Origin: SIAJ01 sp036266155
GTDB lineage: Bacteria; Planctomycetota; Planctomycetia; Gemmatales; Gemmataceae
DNA: 42,113 nucleotides
Direction: 5' to 3'
Assembly: GCA_036266155.1 (NCBI GenBank)
Contig: DATANR010000273.1
Coordinates: forward strand, 1-42,113
Of this stretch, positions 8,328 to 17,347 are shown one piece after another. The first letter of the stretch is position 1, and every line of letters begins with the position of its first letter. The position numbers and the translations under genes were made by a program. The notes below the pieces were generated by a model. It was not told the DNA's origin. It worked only from the letters and a program-made list of their open reading frames with translations, and ran no database searches.

Positions 8328-9163
8328 CAAGAGACGAAGTCCACCGCCACCGGCTTCGGAATGATTCCCGCCTTGTGCGCTTCTTCAAGGAGGCGCCGGA
8401 CGGCCTCGCGGCCGCGGGGGCCGTAGTCAAGCGTCCAGTCGTTCACGTACATGCCGACGAATTTGTCCGCGAGCGCGACGTCCATGTCGCGCGCGTATTG
8501 CAGGGCGTGTTGCAGCGCTTCCTGACGATGGTCGAGCGAGTAGCGAATGCTCTGCTTGAGGTATTCGCTGATCCGGTGCATCAACTCCGGGCCAAGGTCG
8601 CGGCGAACGACGTTGCCGCCCAATGGCAACGGCAGGCCCGTCTTTTCCTGCCACCAGACGCCGAGATCGACCACGAGGTGCAGTCCCTGATTCTGGAACG
8701 TGAGTTGCCCCTCGTGGATGATGAGCCCGGCTTCGTACTTGCCAGACGCGACGACGCCGATGATCTCGTCAAACGGGATCACGTCGTATTCGAAACCGCC
8801 GGGTAAAAGCAGTCGCAACGTCAGGAAGGCCGTCGTCATCGCGCCGGGGATGGCGATCTTCACCTTCTTCAACTCGTCAATGCTCATCGCCCGACGGGCA
8901 ACGACCATCGGCCCATATTTGTCGCCCATGCTGCACCCGGTCGGCAGGAGGGCGTACTTGTCGAGCAGATGCGCATAGGCATGGATGCTGACGGCCGAGA
9001 CTTCCAGTTCGCCGCGCATGGCCCGGCGGTTGAGCGTCTCGATGTCTTGCAGTTCGTGAGTGAACTTCAGATCGCCTGTATCGATCTTGTCGTTGGCCAG
9101 GGCGTGAAACATGAACGCGTCATCAGGATCGGGGCTATGGCCGACGTGGATCGTTTTTGCCAT
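8327..9163 (-). CDS. mqnD: 1,4-dihydroxy-6-naphthoate synthase (MqnD)
   Basis: 278 residues, the usual length. MqnD converts cyclic dehypoxanthine futalosine to 1,4-dihydroxy-6-naphthoate in the futalosine route to menaquinone, in the cytoplasm. The N-terminus HVGHSPDPDDAFMFHAL is the family hallmark. The fold is a periplasmic-binding-protein-like two-lobe structure; VSIHAYAHLLDKYALLPTG and the GLIIHEGQLTFQNQGL active-site region (with the conserved His) are intact. GAGGA lies just upstream of the ATG. It sits between the amino acid transporter genes and bpt on one strand, with repeats in both gaps. No other mqn gene is in the window, so the rest of the pathway would be encoded elsewhere. Confidence 0.95.
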   Translation of the reverse strand: MAKTIHVGHSPDPDDAFMFHALANDKIDTGDLKFTHELQDIETLNRRAMRGELEVSAVSIHAYAHLLDKYALLPTGCSMGDKYGPMVVARRAMSIDELKKVKIAIPGAMTTAFLTLRLLLPGGFEYDVIPFDEIIGVVASGKYEAGLIIHEGQLTFQNQGLHLVVDLGVWWQEKTGLPLPLGGNVVRRDLGPELMHRISEYLKQSIRYSLDHRQEALQHALQYARDMDVALADKFVGMYVNDWTLDYGPRGREAVRRLLEEAHKAGIIPKPVAVDFVS

Positions 9164-9175
9164 GATTTCCTCTTC

Positions 9176-9209
9176 GCCGCTTGCGGCGTAGCGCTACGCC
9201 GCAAGCGGC
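9176..9209. repeat. 34-bp perfect palindrome, REP-like family A
   Basis: The half-site GCCGCTTGCGGCGTAGC is followed by its exact reverse complement. The last base is also the first of the complement of the ATPase stop codon (9209-9211). Related copies lie at 14050-14091, 19093-19133 and 25995-26012. Confidence 0.93.
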
Positions 9210-9883
9210 TAGCGTGGCGGTCCCGACGACACGAGCCGTCCACGTTCCAACACGTGAACCGTGTGCGCTCGCTTCGTGAACTCCGGCGAATGGGTCACGA
9301 CGACCATCGTCTGCCCCTCTTTCGCCAGGTCGAGGATGACCGCCATCACCTCGGCCGCCATCTCGGGGTCGAGGGCGCTGGTCGGCTCATCGAACAAGAT
9401 CACCGCAGGCTTAACCGCAAGAGCGCGAGCAATCGCAACACGTTGTTGTTGCCCGCCGGACAACCGATCGGGCCGCGAGCCCGCCTTGTCGGCAAGCCCG
9501 ACCTTCTGCAGAAGCGGCAGGGCCGTCCGCTCGGCCTCCAGCCGCAATTGTCCCAGAACATACCGCGGGCCGGCCATAACGTTTTCCAGAGCCGTCATGT
9601 GCGGGAAAAGGTTGAACTGCTGGAAGACCATGCCGACCTTGCGACGCAGGGCGAGCAGCGTCGCCTTCGGCGTCTTTGTGCCTGCCTCCAGAGTCATGCC
9701 ATCCATCGCCACATTGCCGGCCTCGAACCTCTCCAGCCCATTGAGGCAGCGAAGCAGCGTGCTCTTGCCGCCACCCGATGGACCGACGACCGCCGCCACC
9801 TCGCCGCGATTGATCGTCAAACTGACGCCGTCGAGAACGCGTTGTTTTCCGCGCGACTTTTGCAAGTTGGTGACCGCAATCAT
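9209..9883 (-). CDS. glnQ: Polar amino acid ABC transporter ATP-binding protein
   Basis: 224 residues, slightly shorter than the usual ~240. Walker A GPSGGGKST (34-42), the Q-loop region MVFQQFNLFPHMTALENVM, signature LSGGQQQRVAIARAL and Walker B VILFDEPTSALDPE are all intact. The FNLFPHMT stretch is typical of the GlnQ/HisP/ArtP amino acid importer class. The start overlaps the stop of the fused receptor-permease gene in an ATGA, so the two are translationally coupled and form one importer. The stop codon abuts a 34-bp palindrome. The substrate may be glutamine, glutamate, arginine or another polar amino acid; sequence alone does not say. Confidence 0.92.
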   Translation of the reverse strand: MIAVTNLQKSRGKQRVLDGVSLTINRGEVAAVVGPSGGGKSTLLRCLNGLERFEAGNVAMDGMTLEAGTKTPKATLLALRRKVGMVFQQFNLFPHMTALENVMAGPRYVLGQLRLEAERTALPLLQKVGLADKAGSRPDRLSGGQQQRVAIARALAVKPAVILFDEPTSALDPEMAAEVMAVILDLAKEGQTMVVVTHSPEFTKRAHTVHVLERGRLVSSGPPR

Positions 9884-11463
9884 GACTTGTCCCTCCCCCC
9901 GGCCAGATGCCGTTCGAGCCGTGCCGCAACGATTGACAGGGGAAAGCTAATGAAGAGGTAGATGAGCCCGATCGTCAGGGCGAGTTGCAGCACCAGATCG
10001 CGATCGTACTTGTACTGGTAATAGAGGCCAGTCAGTTCGGTGATCAGGATCATCGAGCAGATGCTCGTGTCCTTGAACAGAGCGATGAAGTCGTTCGTCA
10101 CCGGCGGAATGACAATGCGGACAGCTTGCGGCAAGACGATCCGCCGGATCGCGGTCAGCGGCGACATGCCGAGCGCGAGGGCCGCCTCCATTTGGCCCTT
10201 GGGGATGGCTTGCAGACCCGCTCGATAGTTTTCCGCCTCCGCGGCCGAGTAGTTGATGGCGAGGCCGAAAACGCCGACGTAGAACGGCGCGGCCGAAAAC
10301 CATTGGGCTAGTTCGTCGCCGCCAAGGTAACGGACCACAGACGGCACCAGGAAAAACCAAACATACATCTGCAGCAACAGCGGCGTGCCGCGCAGTACTT
10401 CGACGTAGGCCGTGAGCACCGCCTTGATCGGCCACGGGCCGTACATCCGCGCGACGGCCACGACGATGCCGATGAGGATCGCCAGCGGCATTGAACAGCA
10501 TGCGAGCTTTACGGTCATCCACGCGGCGAGCGCGATCTTGTCCGCAATGCTCCTCAGCGTGATCCCACTCTTCGGCCCCTCGACTGCGGGCGAATCGACG
10601 ACAGCGCCCGGGGGCCAGGGCCGCAGGTGGAGGTAGCCAAGCCGCTCCTGCGAAGAATCCCAAAGGTTGTACTTGCGGTAGATTCGCTCCAGTTCGCCTG
10701 AGATCAATGCCTCCTTGAGTGCGGCGTTGAGCTGGAGGCGCAGTTCGCCGTCGTTTGGCCGCGTCAGGATCACGTAGTAGCCCGCATCGATCGGCGCCGC
10801 GACCACCTTGAGCTTCGGACGTCGCCCGTCTTGGACGTAATAGATGGCCGTCGGCGAATCCTGAATCGTGGCGTCCAAACGATCGCCGGCCTCGACCAGC
10901 TCAAACGTTTCATCAACTTCCTTGGTCGGAAGAAGCTCGATGTCTTTCCCGAACGCTTCACGGATGTAACGCTCGGAAAACGATCCGGCGAGCACCCCAA
11001 CCTTGTACTTCGCGCCCTTCGGATTGCGCAGATCCTCCCATGAGCGGATGCTGTCGTTCCCGTTTTTCACAATGAGCCGGAGGGAGTACACGAAGTACGG
11101 AATCGTGGAGGGGAGCTTCTGTTCCCGGTCGGGAATGAACTCCAGGCCGTTAAGTGCGATGTCAATGTTGCCGCGTTCCAGCACTTCAGGAATCGTGTTC
11201 CAGTCGCACTGCACGAACTCGGGTTTGCGCCCGAGTTTTTGGCCGAGGAACTTTGCCAACTCCAGTTCAAAGCCGACGTCGCCGCCGGCCTCTTCGTAGA
11301 TGAAGGGCGCGCCGCCTGCCTTGTCGCCACCCCAGCGAAGCGGCGGCGGATCGTCGGCCCATGCAATCGTCGGCAGGGTCAGAAGGAGAAGTGCACCAAT
11401 GCGGGGCGACCACCAGCGGGGCGGTTGCAATTGAGGAAGGCTCCTTGAATGTGCGCGCGACAT
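9880..11463 (-). CDS. Fused amino acid-binding protein and ABC permease
   Basis: 527 residues. A signal segment (about 21-36, RIGALLLLTLPTIAWA) precedes a family-3 extracellular solute-binding domain (about 42-270; PLRWGGDKAGGAPFIYEE, FELELAKFLGQKLG, DIALNGLEFIPDRE). After a Pro-rich linker comes a HisM/GlnP-type permease domain (about 305-520) with the conserved EAA loop near 426-446 (MEAALALGMSPLTAIRRIVLP). The receptor is therefore tethered to the channel, as in GlnPQ-type importers, and works with the ATPase encoded by the overlapping downstream gene. The fusion is one continuous frame. The ribosome site before 11463 is weak, so a start slightly downstream is possible. Confidence 0.9.
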   Translation of the reverse strand: MSRAHSRSLPQLQPPRWWSPRIGALLLLTLPTIAWADDPPPLRWGGDKAGGAPFIYEEAGGDVGFELELAKFLGQKLGRKPEFVQCDWNTIPEVLERGNIDIALNGLEFIPDREQKLPSTIPYFVYSLRLIVKNGNDSIRSWEDLRNPKGAKYKVGVLAGSFSERYIREAFGKDIELLPTKEVDETFELVEAGDRLDATIQDSPTAIYYVQDGRRPKLKVVAAPIDAGYYVILTRPNDGELRLQLNAALKEALISGELERIYRKYNLWDSSQERLGYLHLRPWPPGAVVDSPAVEGPKSGITLRSIADKIALAAWMTVKLACCSMPLAILIGIVVAVARMYGPWPIKAVLTAYVEVLRGTPLLLQMYVWFFLVPSVVRYLGGDELAQWFSAAPFYVGVFGLAINYSAAEAENYRAGLQAIPKGQMEAALALGMSPLTAIRRIVLPQAVRIVIPPVTNDFIALFKDTSICSMILITELTGLYYQYKYDRDLVLQLALTIGLIYLFISFPLSIVAARLERHLAGGRDKS

Positions 11464-11605
11464 GCGCGGATGCAGTAATAGAAGGGGGGATGTTGGTTGA
11501 TGTCAACTCGGTTGCGGAAAAATGGCTGGCGGCGATTCCAGTTCCGCGACTTCCGGCGGAGGAGTATCATTTCATTAACAACCGGTATTGCAAGGGTATC
11601 ATGGA
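11464..11605. other. Divergent intergenic region
   Basis: 142 bp between the minus-strand amino acid transporter operon and the plus-strand Uma2 gene. Promoters for both must lie here or overlap the gene starts. I see no convincing -35/-10 pair or operator and no repeat. Confidence 0.5.
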
Positions 11606-12277
11606 ATGAGCGTGCTAGCAGCACAGCGGCCGTTTGTGCCGGAGAAGCCGCCCGAGGGAGGGCGAGTCGTGCTGCGCGATGTTCCCTGGGAAACGTACGT
11701 TGCGTTCACGGAGACGCTTAACGCGAACCCGGGATTGCGGACCACGTACGATCGGGGGAGCCTCGAACTCATGTCCACGTCGAATCTTCACGAATGGCTC
11801 AAGACTCGACTGGCACGATTTCTGGAGATTATTGCGGAAGAACTCGGCGTCGCCATTCAGCCGGGCGGCAATACCACGTTTCGCAGTGAGGAACTCGATC
11901 GCGGATTCGAGCCGGACGCGTGTTTTTGGATTGCGACCGAGGCCCGCATGCGTGTGCCTGTCGCCGCGTGGGAGCCGTCGCGTGACCCGCCGCCGGATTT
12001 GATCGTCGAAGTTGAAGTTACGCGAAGTGCGCTGAATCGGATGAGCGTTTTTGCGGCCTATGGAGTTCCCGAGGTTTGGCGATTCGACGGAAGTCTACTG
12101 CACATCCATCGGCTGCGCGATAATGAGGCCTATGAGAAAGTGGCGGCGAGCCCAACATTCCCGTCGATTTCGGTTTCTGCAATAGCAAGATTCCTGACTC
12201 CTGACGCCCAAATCGATTACCTCACCGTCTTGCGGCAGTTCAGGGAATGGGTAAGGAGTCAGCTTAGGTCTGCTTGA
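11606..12277 (+). CDS. Uma2 family protein (restriction-endonuclease fold)
   Basis: 223 residues. The start is the ATG at 11606; the frame also has a TTG at 11588. The pattern fits Uma2 (DUF820): the early LELMSTSNLHEWLKTRLARF segment, then GFEPDACFWI and PPDLIVEVEVTRSALNRMSVFAAYGVPEVWRFD, where the Asp of EPD and the D...ExE residues match the PD-(D/E)XK nuclease core. The family is greatly expanded in planctomycetes and cyanobacteria and its biological role is not established; no DNA target can be inferred. It stands alone, convergent with the FHA-GAF-HD-GYP gene 28 bp away. Confidence 0.88.
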   Translation: MSVLAAQRPFVPEKPPEGGRVVLRDVPWETYVAFTETLNANPGLRTTYDRGSLELMSTSNLHEWLKTRLARFLEIIAEELGVAIQPGGNTTFRSEELDRGFEPDACFWIATEARMRVPVAAWEPSRDPPPDLIVEVEVTRSALNRMSVFAAYGVPEVWRFDGSLLHIHRLRDNEAYEKVAASPTFPSISVSAIARFLTPDAQIDYLTVLRQFREWVRSQLRSA

Positions 12278-12305
12278 GGTGATGCTTGCAGGCCAAGGAC
12301 TAACT

Positions 12306-13874
12306 TTAATCTCGGCCCGTGTTCACAAAAAACGTCCCCGTCGTTCGGCTCGCACGCATGATCTCGATGATCTTGTCCTTGTCGACTGCCAAGAAAGCCT
12401 GGGCGCACGTCGGATCGAATTGGGTGCCACAACAGCGTTCCACTTCGGCGAACGCCTGTTCCGGCGTCTTGACGTGATTCGTGTTGTACGGCCGCTTCGT
12501 TGTCATCGCGTCGAACGAGTCGGCCACGGCGAGGACGCGGGCCAACAGCGGGATCGCTTCGCCGGCTAGCTTGTCCGGGTAGCCGCGGCCATCCCAGCGC
12601 TCGTGATGTGACCGGACGATCGGGCGGATCTCACGCAACTCGGGAATCGACTTCAGGATGTCGTCGCCCAAGGTTGTGTGCGTCTTCATGATGTCGAATT
12701 CGACGTCGGTGAGCTTGTCCGGCTTGCGCAGGATCGCGTCGTCGATGCCGATCTTGCCGATGTCGTGCAGCGGGCCGCCAGTACGCAAGTCGTCCATGTC
12801 CTTCGGACACAAGCCGAGCGCTTCACCGATCAAGAGCGAGTAGGCCGTCACGCGTGCGGTGTGGCCGCCGGTGTAGGCGTCTCGCATTTCAATCGCGGAC
12901 GCCAGCGCCGAGATCGTCTGCAGGAACAGTTCACGCTGCCGGCGCAGGAGCTGCGCACACTCGATGCCTGCGGACACGTGGGCCGCCAACGCGTCGGCGA
13001 GGTGCAGGTCATCTTCGCTGAATGTCTTTTGCCAATACGAGCGATCGAGGTGAATGACGCCCAGGTGCTTGCGCGGCGTTCGCAGCAATACGCAGAGGAC
13101 GGACGCCATCGCTCCGTCGGCGATGCTGACGGCGCCGGACAGTTCTTCGTCTTCTTCGACGCTTGAACAGAGGATCGATTTGCCCTGACTGAAGCAGCGC
13201 TTGGCAAGGGCTTTCGAGAAATGGAATCGGGACGTATTTTCGCCCCGGCCGGTCGCAAGAGCCTTGAGTTTCAGTTCGTTATCCGGACCCTCGGCGAGAA
13301 CGATGGCGCCGCGCTGGGCGTCGAGCACGTGCACCGCGTCGTTTAGGATCGAATGCAGCAGTTCTTGTTCGCTCTCAATGCTGACGAGGTGATGGCCAGC
13401 ACGGAGCAAGGCCATGAGCTGGTCGCCCGGCCGTGGCGAATGATTGCGGTCGACGAGCAACCGCTCGAAGCCCTCTTGCCACGAGGAACTGGCCTCCGCT
13501 TCAACAACGATTTGTTCCTGCGCGGGATTTGCCGGGGCGTTCACGATTCTTGGCGTCGGCGGCGTTTGGTCCGCCTCGGGCAGTTCGACCATCATGGCCA
13601 CTTTGCCGAATTGCACGATGTCGCGCGTATGCAGCTGCCGCTCGCCGTTTCCGAGGCGGACGCCGTTAACATACGTACCGTTGGTGCTCTCGAGATCGCG
13701 CACCCACCAGCCCGTCTCCGCCGCGCGGACCTCGGCATGGCGCCGGCTGACCGATGCGTCATCCAGGACGATTTCGAGCGTGCCCAGTCGGCCCGCCCGC
13801 AAAACATTGCTGGATTCCCAGGCTTTTCCCTTGACCTCGCCACTGATCCCCTTGAGGCGAATCATGGTCAGCAT
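12306..13874 (-). CDS. FHA-GAF-HD-GYP signalling protein
   Basis: 522 residues from the ATG at 13874, which has GGAGG eight bases upstream; the frame runs 16 codons further. Three domains: FHA (about 24-95; SRRH at 43-46 and STNGTYVNG phosphothreonine-binding loops), GAF (about 150-310), and HD-GYP (about 320-500). In the last, GGHTARV, H370-D371 (LHDIGKIGI) and HHERWDGRGYP (423-433) are intact. HD-GYP proteins hydrolyse cyclic di-GMP. FHA would recruit a Thr-phosphorylated partner and GAF could bind a small ligand. It is cytoplasmic, with no membrane segment. The stop lies 28 bp from the end of the convergent Uma2 gene. Confidence 0.92.
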   Translation of the reverse strand: MLTMIRLKGISGEVKGKAWESSNVLRAGRLGTLEIVLDDASVSRRHAEVRAAETGWWVRDLESTNGTYVNGVRLGNGERQLHTRDIVQFGKVAMMVELPEADQTPPTPRIVNAPANPAQEQIVVEAEASSSWQEGFERLLVDRNHSPRPGDQLMALLRAGHHLVSIESEQELLHSILNDAVHVLDAQRGAIVLAEGPDNELKLKALATGRGENTSRFHFSKALAKRCFSQGKSILCSSVEEDEELSGAVSIADGAMASVLCVLLRTPRKHLGVIHLDRSYWQKTFSEDDLHLADALAAHVSAGIECAQLLRRQRELFLQTISALASAIEMRDAYTGGHTARVTAYSLLIGEALGLCPKDMDDLRTGGPLHDIGKIGIDDAILRKPDKLTDVEFDIMKTHTTLGDDILKSIPELREIRPIVRSHHERWDGRGYPDKLAGEAIPLLARVLAVADSFDAMTTKRPYNTNHVKTPEQAFAEVERCCGTQFDPTCAQAFLAVDKDKIIEIMRASRTTGTFFVNTGRD

Positions 13875-14049
13875 GTTGCCGGCCTCCAATACGTCCGGCC
13901 CCGTGGTCTGTGCCCCGCGCATGGGAACGTCCGGGTACCTCCGCCGTCGCGGGCAGCAACGGCGGAATAACAGTCGAACTCTAGATCAAACTTCCGGTCG
14001 GTTCAAAAATAAACACGGGCCACGAGCGATTTGAGGCCCGGCCTCAACC

Positions 14050-14091
14050 GCCGCTTGCGGCGTAGTGGCAACGCGCTACGCCGCAAGCGGC
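14050..14091. repeat. Inverted repeat of REP-like family A at the ybjN-like stop codon
   Basis: Arms 14050-14065 (GCCGCTTGCGGCGTAG) and 14076-14091 are exact reverse complements with a 10-base loop. The right arm ends on the first base of the complement of the stop codon of the gene at 14091. Confidence 0.92.
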
Positions 14092-14663
14092 TAAAAGCGT
14101 TTGCCGCCGTCCTCTTCATCATCGTCTTCGTCCGGCGCGAACGGCATCTCCTCATCCTCATCGTCGTCGATGCCGCCTTCATCGGCGTCGACGGCGTCCA
14201 TCCCGCCGGGTGGCGTTTCGATTTTTTTAATGATCTCCGACGGCGTCTTCTCGCCGTAGATCAGTTCCATGAGGCCCGTGAAGTAGCGGTCCGTTGTCGT
14301 CAAGTTGGCGCGCAACAAGTTGTCGATCATCTTGTCCGATAGTTCGCCGCCTTCCACGTCGATGGAAGTCTTGTACCGGATTTCGCCGTCGTCGTAGTCC
14401 AACTCAAAGTTGCCGATGCGCATGCCGCGATTGGCCCGGGCGACGAACTCGGCAACCTCGGTCAACTTTTCGGGCGGAGCGTTGACGGGCAGGTACGAGT
14501 AGAAGATCAGCCAGCACTTCTCCTCATCGACTTCGCCATAGCAAAGCAGCCGGCCGGAGCGCCCCTTGAAATGGAACCGGATGATCGTCTCGCCTTCGAG
14601 AATCTCGTACTTCCACTCTTCCTCCTCCATGTAATCGATGAGGGACGAGAACAATCCAGTCAT
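14091..14663 (-). CDS. YbjN-domain protein with acidic tail
   Basis: 190 residues. The first ~150 fit the YbjN/type III chaperone-like fold: SLIDYMEEEEWKYEI, then ETIIRFHFKGRSGRLLCYGEVDEEKCWLIFYSYLPVNAP, then VAEFVARANRGMRIGNFELDYDDGEIRYKTSIDVE. The last ~35 residues are almost all Asp, Glu and Gly (GGIDDDEDEEMPF, DEDDDEEDGG), a disordered acidic tail. YbjN-fold proteins are thought to act in protein-protein interactions; no enzymatic role is expected. GGAGG lies six bases before the ATG. The stop codon abuts a REP-like inverted repeat. It is monocistronic as far as can be seen. Confidence 0.82.
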   Translation of the reverse strand: MTGLFSSLIDYMEEEEWKYEILEGETIIRFHFKGRSGRLLCYGEVDEEKCWLIFYSYLPVNAPPEKLTEVAEFVARANRGMRIGNFELDYDDGEIRYKTSIDVEGGELSDKMIDNLLRANLTTTDRYFTGLMELIYGEKTPSEIIKKIETPPGGMDAVDADEGGIDDDEDEEMPFAPDEDDDEEDGGKRF

Positions 14664-14769
14664 GACGGGCCTCCCGCCGGGCGGCGGTTTGTGGGGCGCA
14701 AACGTAGCTGATCCATTTTACCCATTGGACGCGAACGGCGATAGAACTCTGTCAGGATTGTTCTTGCGT

Positions 14770-15582
14770 TTACCGAAACAGGCGTTCGACGAGTTGTTCG
14801 TGATTTGCATAGTCCGGAATCACGACGTCCGCCCCCGCGGGCACCAGACGGTCTCGCTTCCAATGATTGACGCCGCCCTGTTCCCAGTCGCTAGCGACCG
14901 CGACTGCGGTGCCGCCGACTCGACGAACCTCCTCCGTTTCGACCACACCGTCGCCGAAGCTCAACAGTTCGGTGCCGCGAATGCCATTTTCCGAGAGGAT
15001 GCGCTCGATTACGCCACGCTTCGAAAAGGCCGGGTCGCCGCCGTCCGGAGCGTTGATTTCGCGGCCGAAGAACGGGCTCACTTCTAACAGATCGGCCTCC
15101 GAGCGGACATGACGAATGTGCGTCCCGCTGGCCAGATAGAGCTTGAGGCCGCGTTCGCGCAAGTTCTTCAAGAGTTCATGACTTCCGGGCACGGCCCAAC
15201 GGGCTGGCACGACAAGCCGTTCCCGAATCTCGCGCACCCGCTCATTGACCACACGCAAAAGACGCGAGTCGTATACACGCAAATAATCCGCCGGCAGCTC
15301 GGCCGTTCCGCCTCGCGATTGCAGCTCTTTGACGAGCCGCACCATCTGAAAGATCGCCGGCTGGCCGTTGAGGGCCATCACGAACTCTTCGACGAGCTTG
15401 GTCAGCTCGGCCTGTGATTCCTTCGGCTTCGTGGGAAGCAAGGCTTCGACCATCATCCCGACCATGATTTCCGGCCAACCCTCGCGCAATAGCGATAGCG
15501 TTCCGTCAAAGTCGAAAAGAACGGCCTTGTAGCCGCCGCGTGGCAGGTCGGTGCGGATTATCTCGATCGGGGTCTCGGTCAT
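14770..15582 (-). CDS. HAD-superfamily hydrolase
   Basis: 270 residues from the ATG at 15582. The frame is open 11 codons further, but the conserved part begins after this Met. Motif I DFDGTLS (about 24-30; nucleophile Asp24 and acid/base Asp26), motif II LYLASGTH, and motif IV SFGDGVVETEEVRRVGG (acidic pair) are visible. The helical cap lies between residues ~35 and 150. The arrangement is that of phosphoglycolate-phosphatase-like HAD enzymes, which dephosphorylate small metabolites. The substrate is unknown. It is transcribed divergently from the membrane glycosyltransferase gene at 15680. Confidence 0.85.
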   Translation of the reverse strand: MTETPIEIIRTDLPRGGYKAVLFDFDGTLSLLREGWPEIMVGMMVEALLPTKPKESQAELTKLVEEFVMALNGQPAIFQMVRLVKELQSRGGTAELPADYLRVYDSRLLRVVNERVREIRERLVVPARWAVPGSHELLKNLRERGLKLYLASGTHIRHVRSEADLLEVSPFFGREINAPDGGDPAFSKRGVIERILSENGIRGTELLSFGDGVVETEEVRRVGGTAVAVASDWEQGGVNHWKRDRLVPAGADVVIPDYANHEQLVERLFR

Positions 15583-15679
15583 ATTGGAATCTGGACTGGC
15601 CCGGCCGGGCGGCATGGGGTAATTACCGTATTTTGGCAGGGTACGGTTGTGCGGCCTGGTCGTCCCGGAGGATTGGTTG

Positions 15680-17347
15680 ATGCGTCGGCTGGACGTGGCC
15701 TGGCTACTGCTCTGGGGTGTGTTGTCGTCGGTCTGGTGCCTGTCGGCCGCGCGCGACCTAAGTGCCGGGTTCGACGAGCCGTACTACCTGCGGTGGGGCC
15801 TGGAATCGTTCCGCAACGGCAGCAACCAGCAACTGATGCGGGCCGGCACGATGCCGTTGCCGGTGGACGTTGAATATCTGCCAATCTACTTGTGGGAGAG
15901 ACATCGCGGCGAGCCGTTCGATGTCGACCGCGACTTTCATCAGATTCTGCCCTACGCCCGCGCCATGAACTTGCTCTTCTGGTGGATCCTGCTCATCTAT
16001 GGGATGCTCGTCGCTCGGACGTTCGGAGGGCCGTGGGCGGGCCGGTTCGCTGTCGTCCTGATCGCCACCGAACCGAGCATACTGGGGCACACGTGCCTGG
16101 CGACGACCGACATCTCCGTAACCGGGCTCGTACTCGCATTCGCTTACCACTACTATCACGGCCGTGACGCGAGCCGGGTACGGCGCTGGCTGATCCCCGG
16201 TATCCTCTATGGCGTCGCCACGGCCGCGAAGGCTTCGGCTCTCACGTTCGTCCCGCTCGTCATGCTCGCGTTCGAGATTCCACGCCTGTATGTGGCCGGG
16301 GCGTTCAAGCCGCCTCCAGGAGTTGGCCGTATTCGCCATCTTTGGCGAGCATCATCGCAATTCCGCTGGGATTGCGCGAAAGTCCTGCTCGTCGGAACCG
16401 TCGTCGTGTGGACTTACTGCGGCTGCGACTGGACGACGCAGGGGTCGTTCGTGAAGTTGGCCGACAATTTGCCGGACGATCAGTTTGGGACGCCGGCCAT
16501 CCGCTGGCTCGCTCACAATCTGAAGGTGTTTCCGAACGCCGGCGAAGCATTCGCTTATCAGATCAAGCATAACATGCGCGGTCATCCATCGAATACGCTC
16601 GGCGTCTGGTATCCGCGGTCGATCTGGTATCACTTTCCGCTCCTGTTGACGATCAAGCTGTCGCTAGCGACGCTCGTTCTCGCCGCCGGGCTCCTGTTTG
16701 GCCGGCCGCGATCGCTGGCCACGCCGATAGGGTTGGCCGCTTTGTTGTTCCTGCTCTTCAGTCTCAACTGCCGAGTGCAAATCGGTATCCGGCTCGTCTT
16801 CCCGCTCGTGGCGATCGTGCTTGTCGCGCTCGCCAGTGGTTTGGGTCGTGCGATCGAGGGCCTATCCGAATCGAAGAAAGGCGTGTTCCTGGTCGTTTTC
16901 GCTGCGGTGTTCGCATTCCCCGCGATTCGGACATGGCCCGATGGCATACGGTACGTCAACGTCCTTTGGGGCGGGCCGGACGAAGCGTATCCACTGCTCG
17001 CCGACGCCAATTACGATTGGGGCCAGGGGCTCAAGGATCTCGACCAATGGACGGCCGAGCACGAACTGCCCACGGCAAAGGTGTGGTACTATGGCATGGA
17101 CCCCGTGATCGGCAAAGACCCAAACCGGCTGCTGGCTCTTCACGATCCGCTCGTTTATCCCACGGCGACGTCGGCCGACGTCTGGAAGCACGTGCGCGGC
17201 AAGGTCGTCGCTGTCGGCATGTCGCTGCGCTACGGCTATCCGGGCCTGACGTCATCGATGCCGGCCGTACTCGAATTCTTTGATGGGCAAGAGCCGATCG
17301 GCCGGACGCGAACGTTTCTCGTGTACGATTTCCGCAACGTGCCGTGA
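15680..17347 (+). CDS. GT39/PMT-like membrane glycosyltransferase
   Basis: 555 residues from the ATG at 15680, with GGAGG eight bases upstream. It is polytopic with about ten hydrophobic segments. After the first membrane segment comes a periplasmic loop with the acidic pair D32-E33 (SAGFDEPYYLRW), the position of the catalytic Asp in GT-C enzymes of the PMT/ArnT class. HTCLATTDISVTG is the second conserved loop. Such enzymes move sugars from polyprenyl-phosphate donors to proteins or lipids outside the membrane. The C-terminal ~100 residues are soluble (NYDWGQGLKDLDQW). The donor and acceptor are unknown. Its stop overlaps the GTG start of miaA by four bases. Confidence 0.82.
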   Translation: MRRLDVAWLLLWGVLSSVWCLSAARDLSAGFDEPYYLRWGLESFRNGSNQQLMRAGTMPLPVDVEYLPIYLWERHRGEPFDVDRDFHQILPYARAMNLLFWWILLIYGMLVARTFGGPWAGRFAVVLIATEPSILGHTCLATTDISVTGLVLAFAYHYYHGRDASRVRRWLIPGILYGVATAAKASALTFVPLVMLAFEIPRLYVAGAFKPPPGVGRIRHLWRASSQFRWDCAKVLLVGTVVVWTYCGCDWTTQGSFVKLADNLPDDQFGTPAIRWLAHNLKVFPNAGEAFAYQIKHNMRGHPSNTLGVWYPRSIWYHFPLLLTIKLSLATLVLAAGLLFGRPRSLATPIGLAALLFLLFSLNCRVQIGIRLVFPLVAIVLVALASGLGRAIEGLSESKKGVFLVVFAAVFAFPAIRTWPDGIRYVNVLWGGPDEAYPLLADANYDWGQGLKDLDQWTAEHELPTAKVWYYGMDPVIGKDPNRLLALHDPLVYPTATSADVWKHVRGKVVAVGMSLRYGYPGLTSSMPAVLEFFDGQEPIGRTRTFLVYDFRNVP

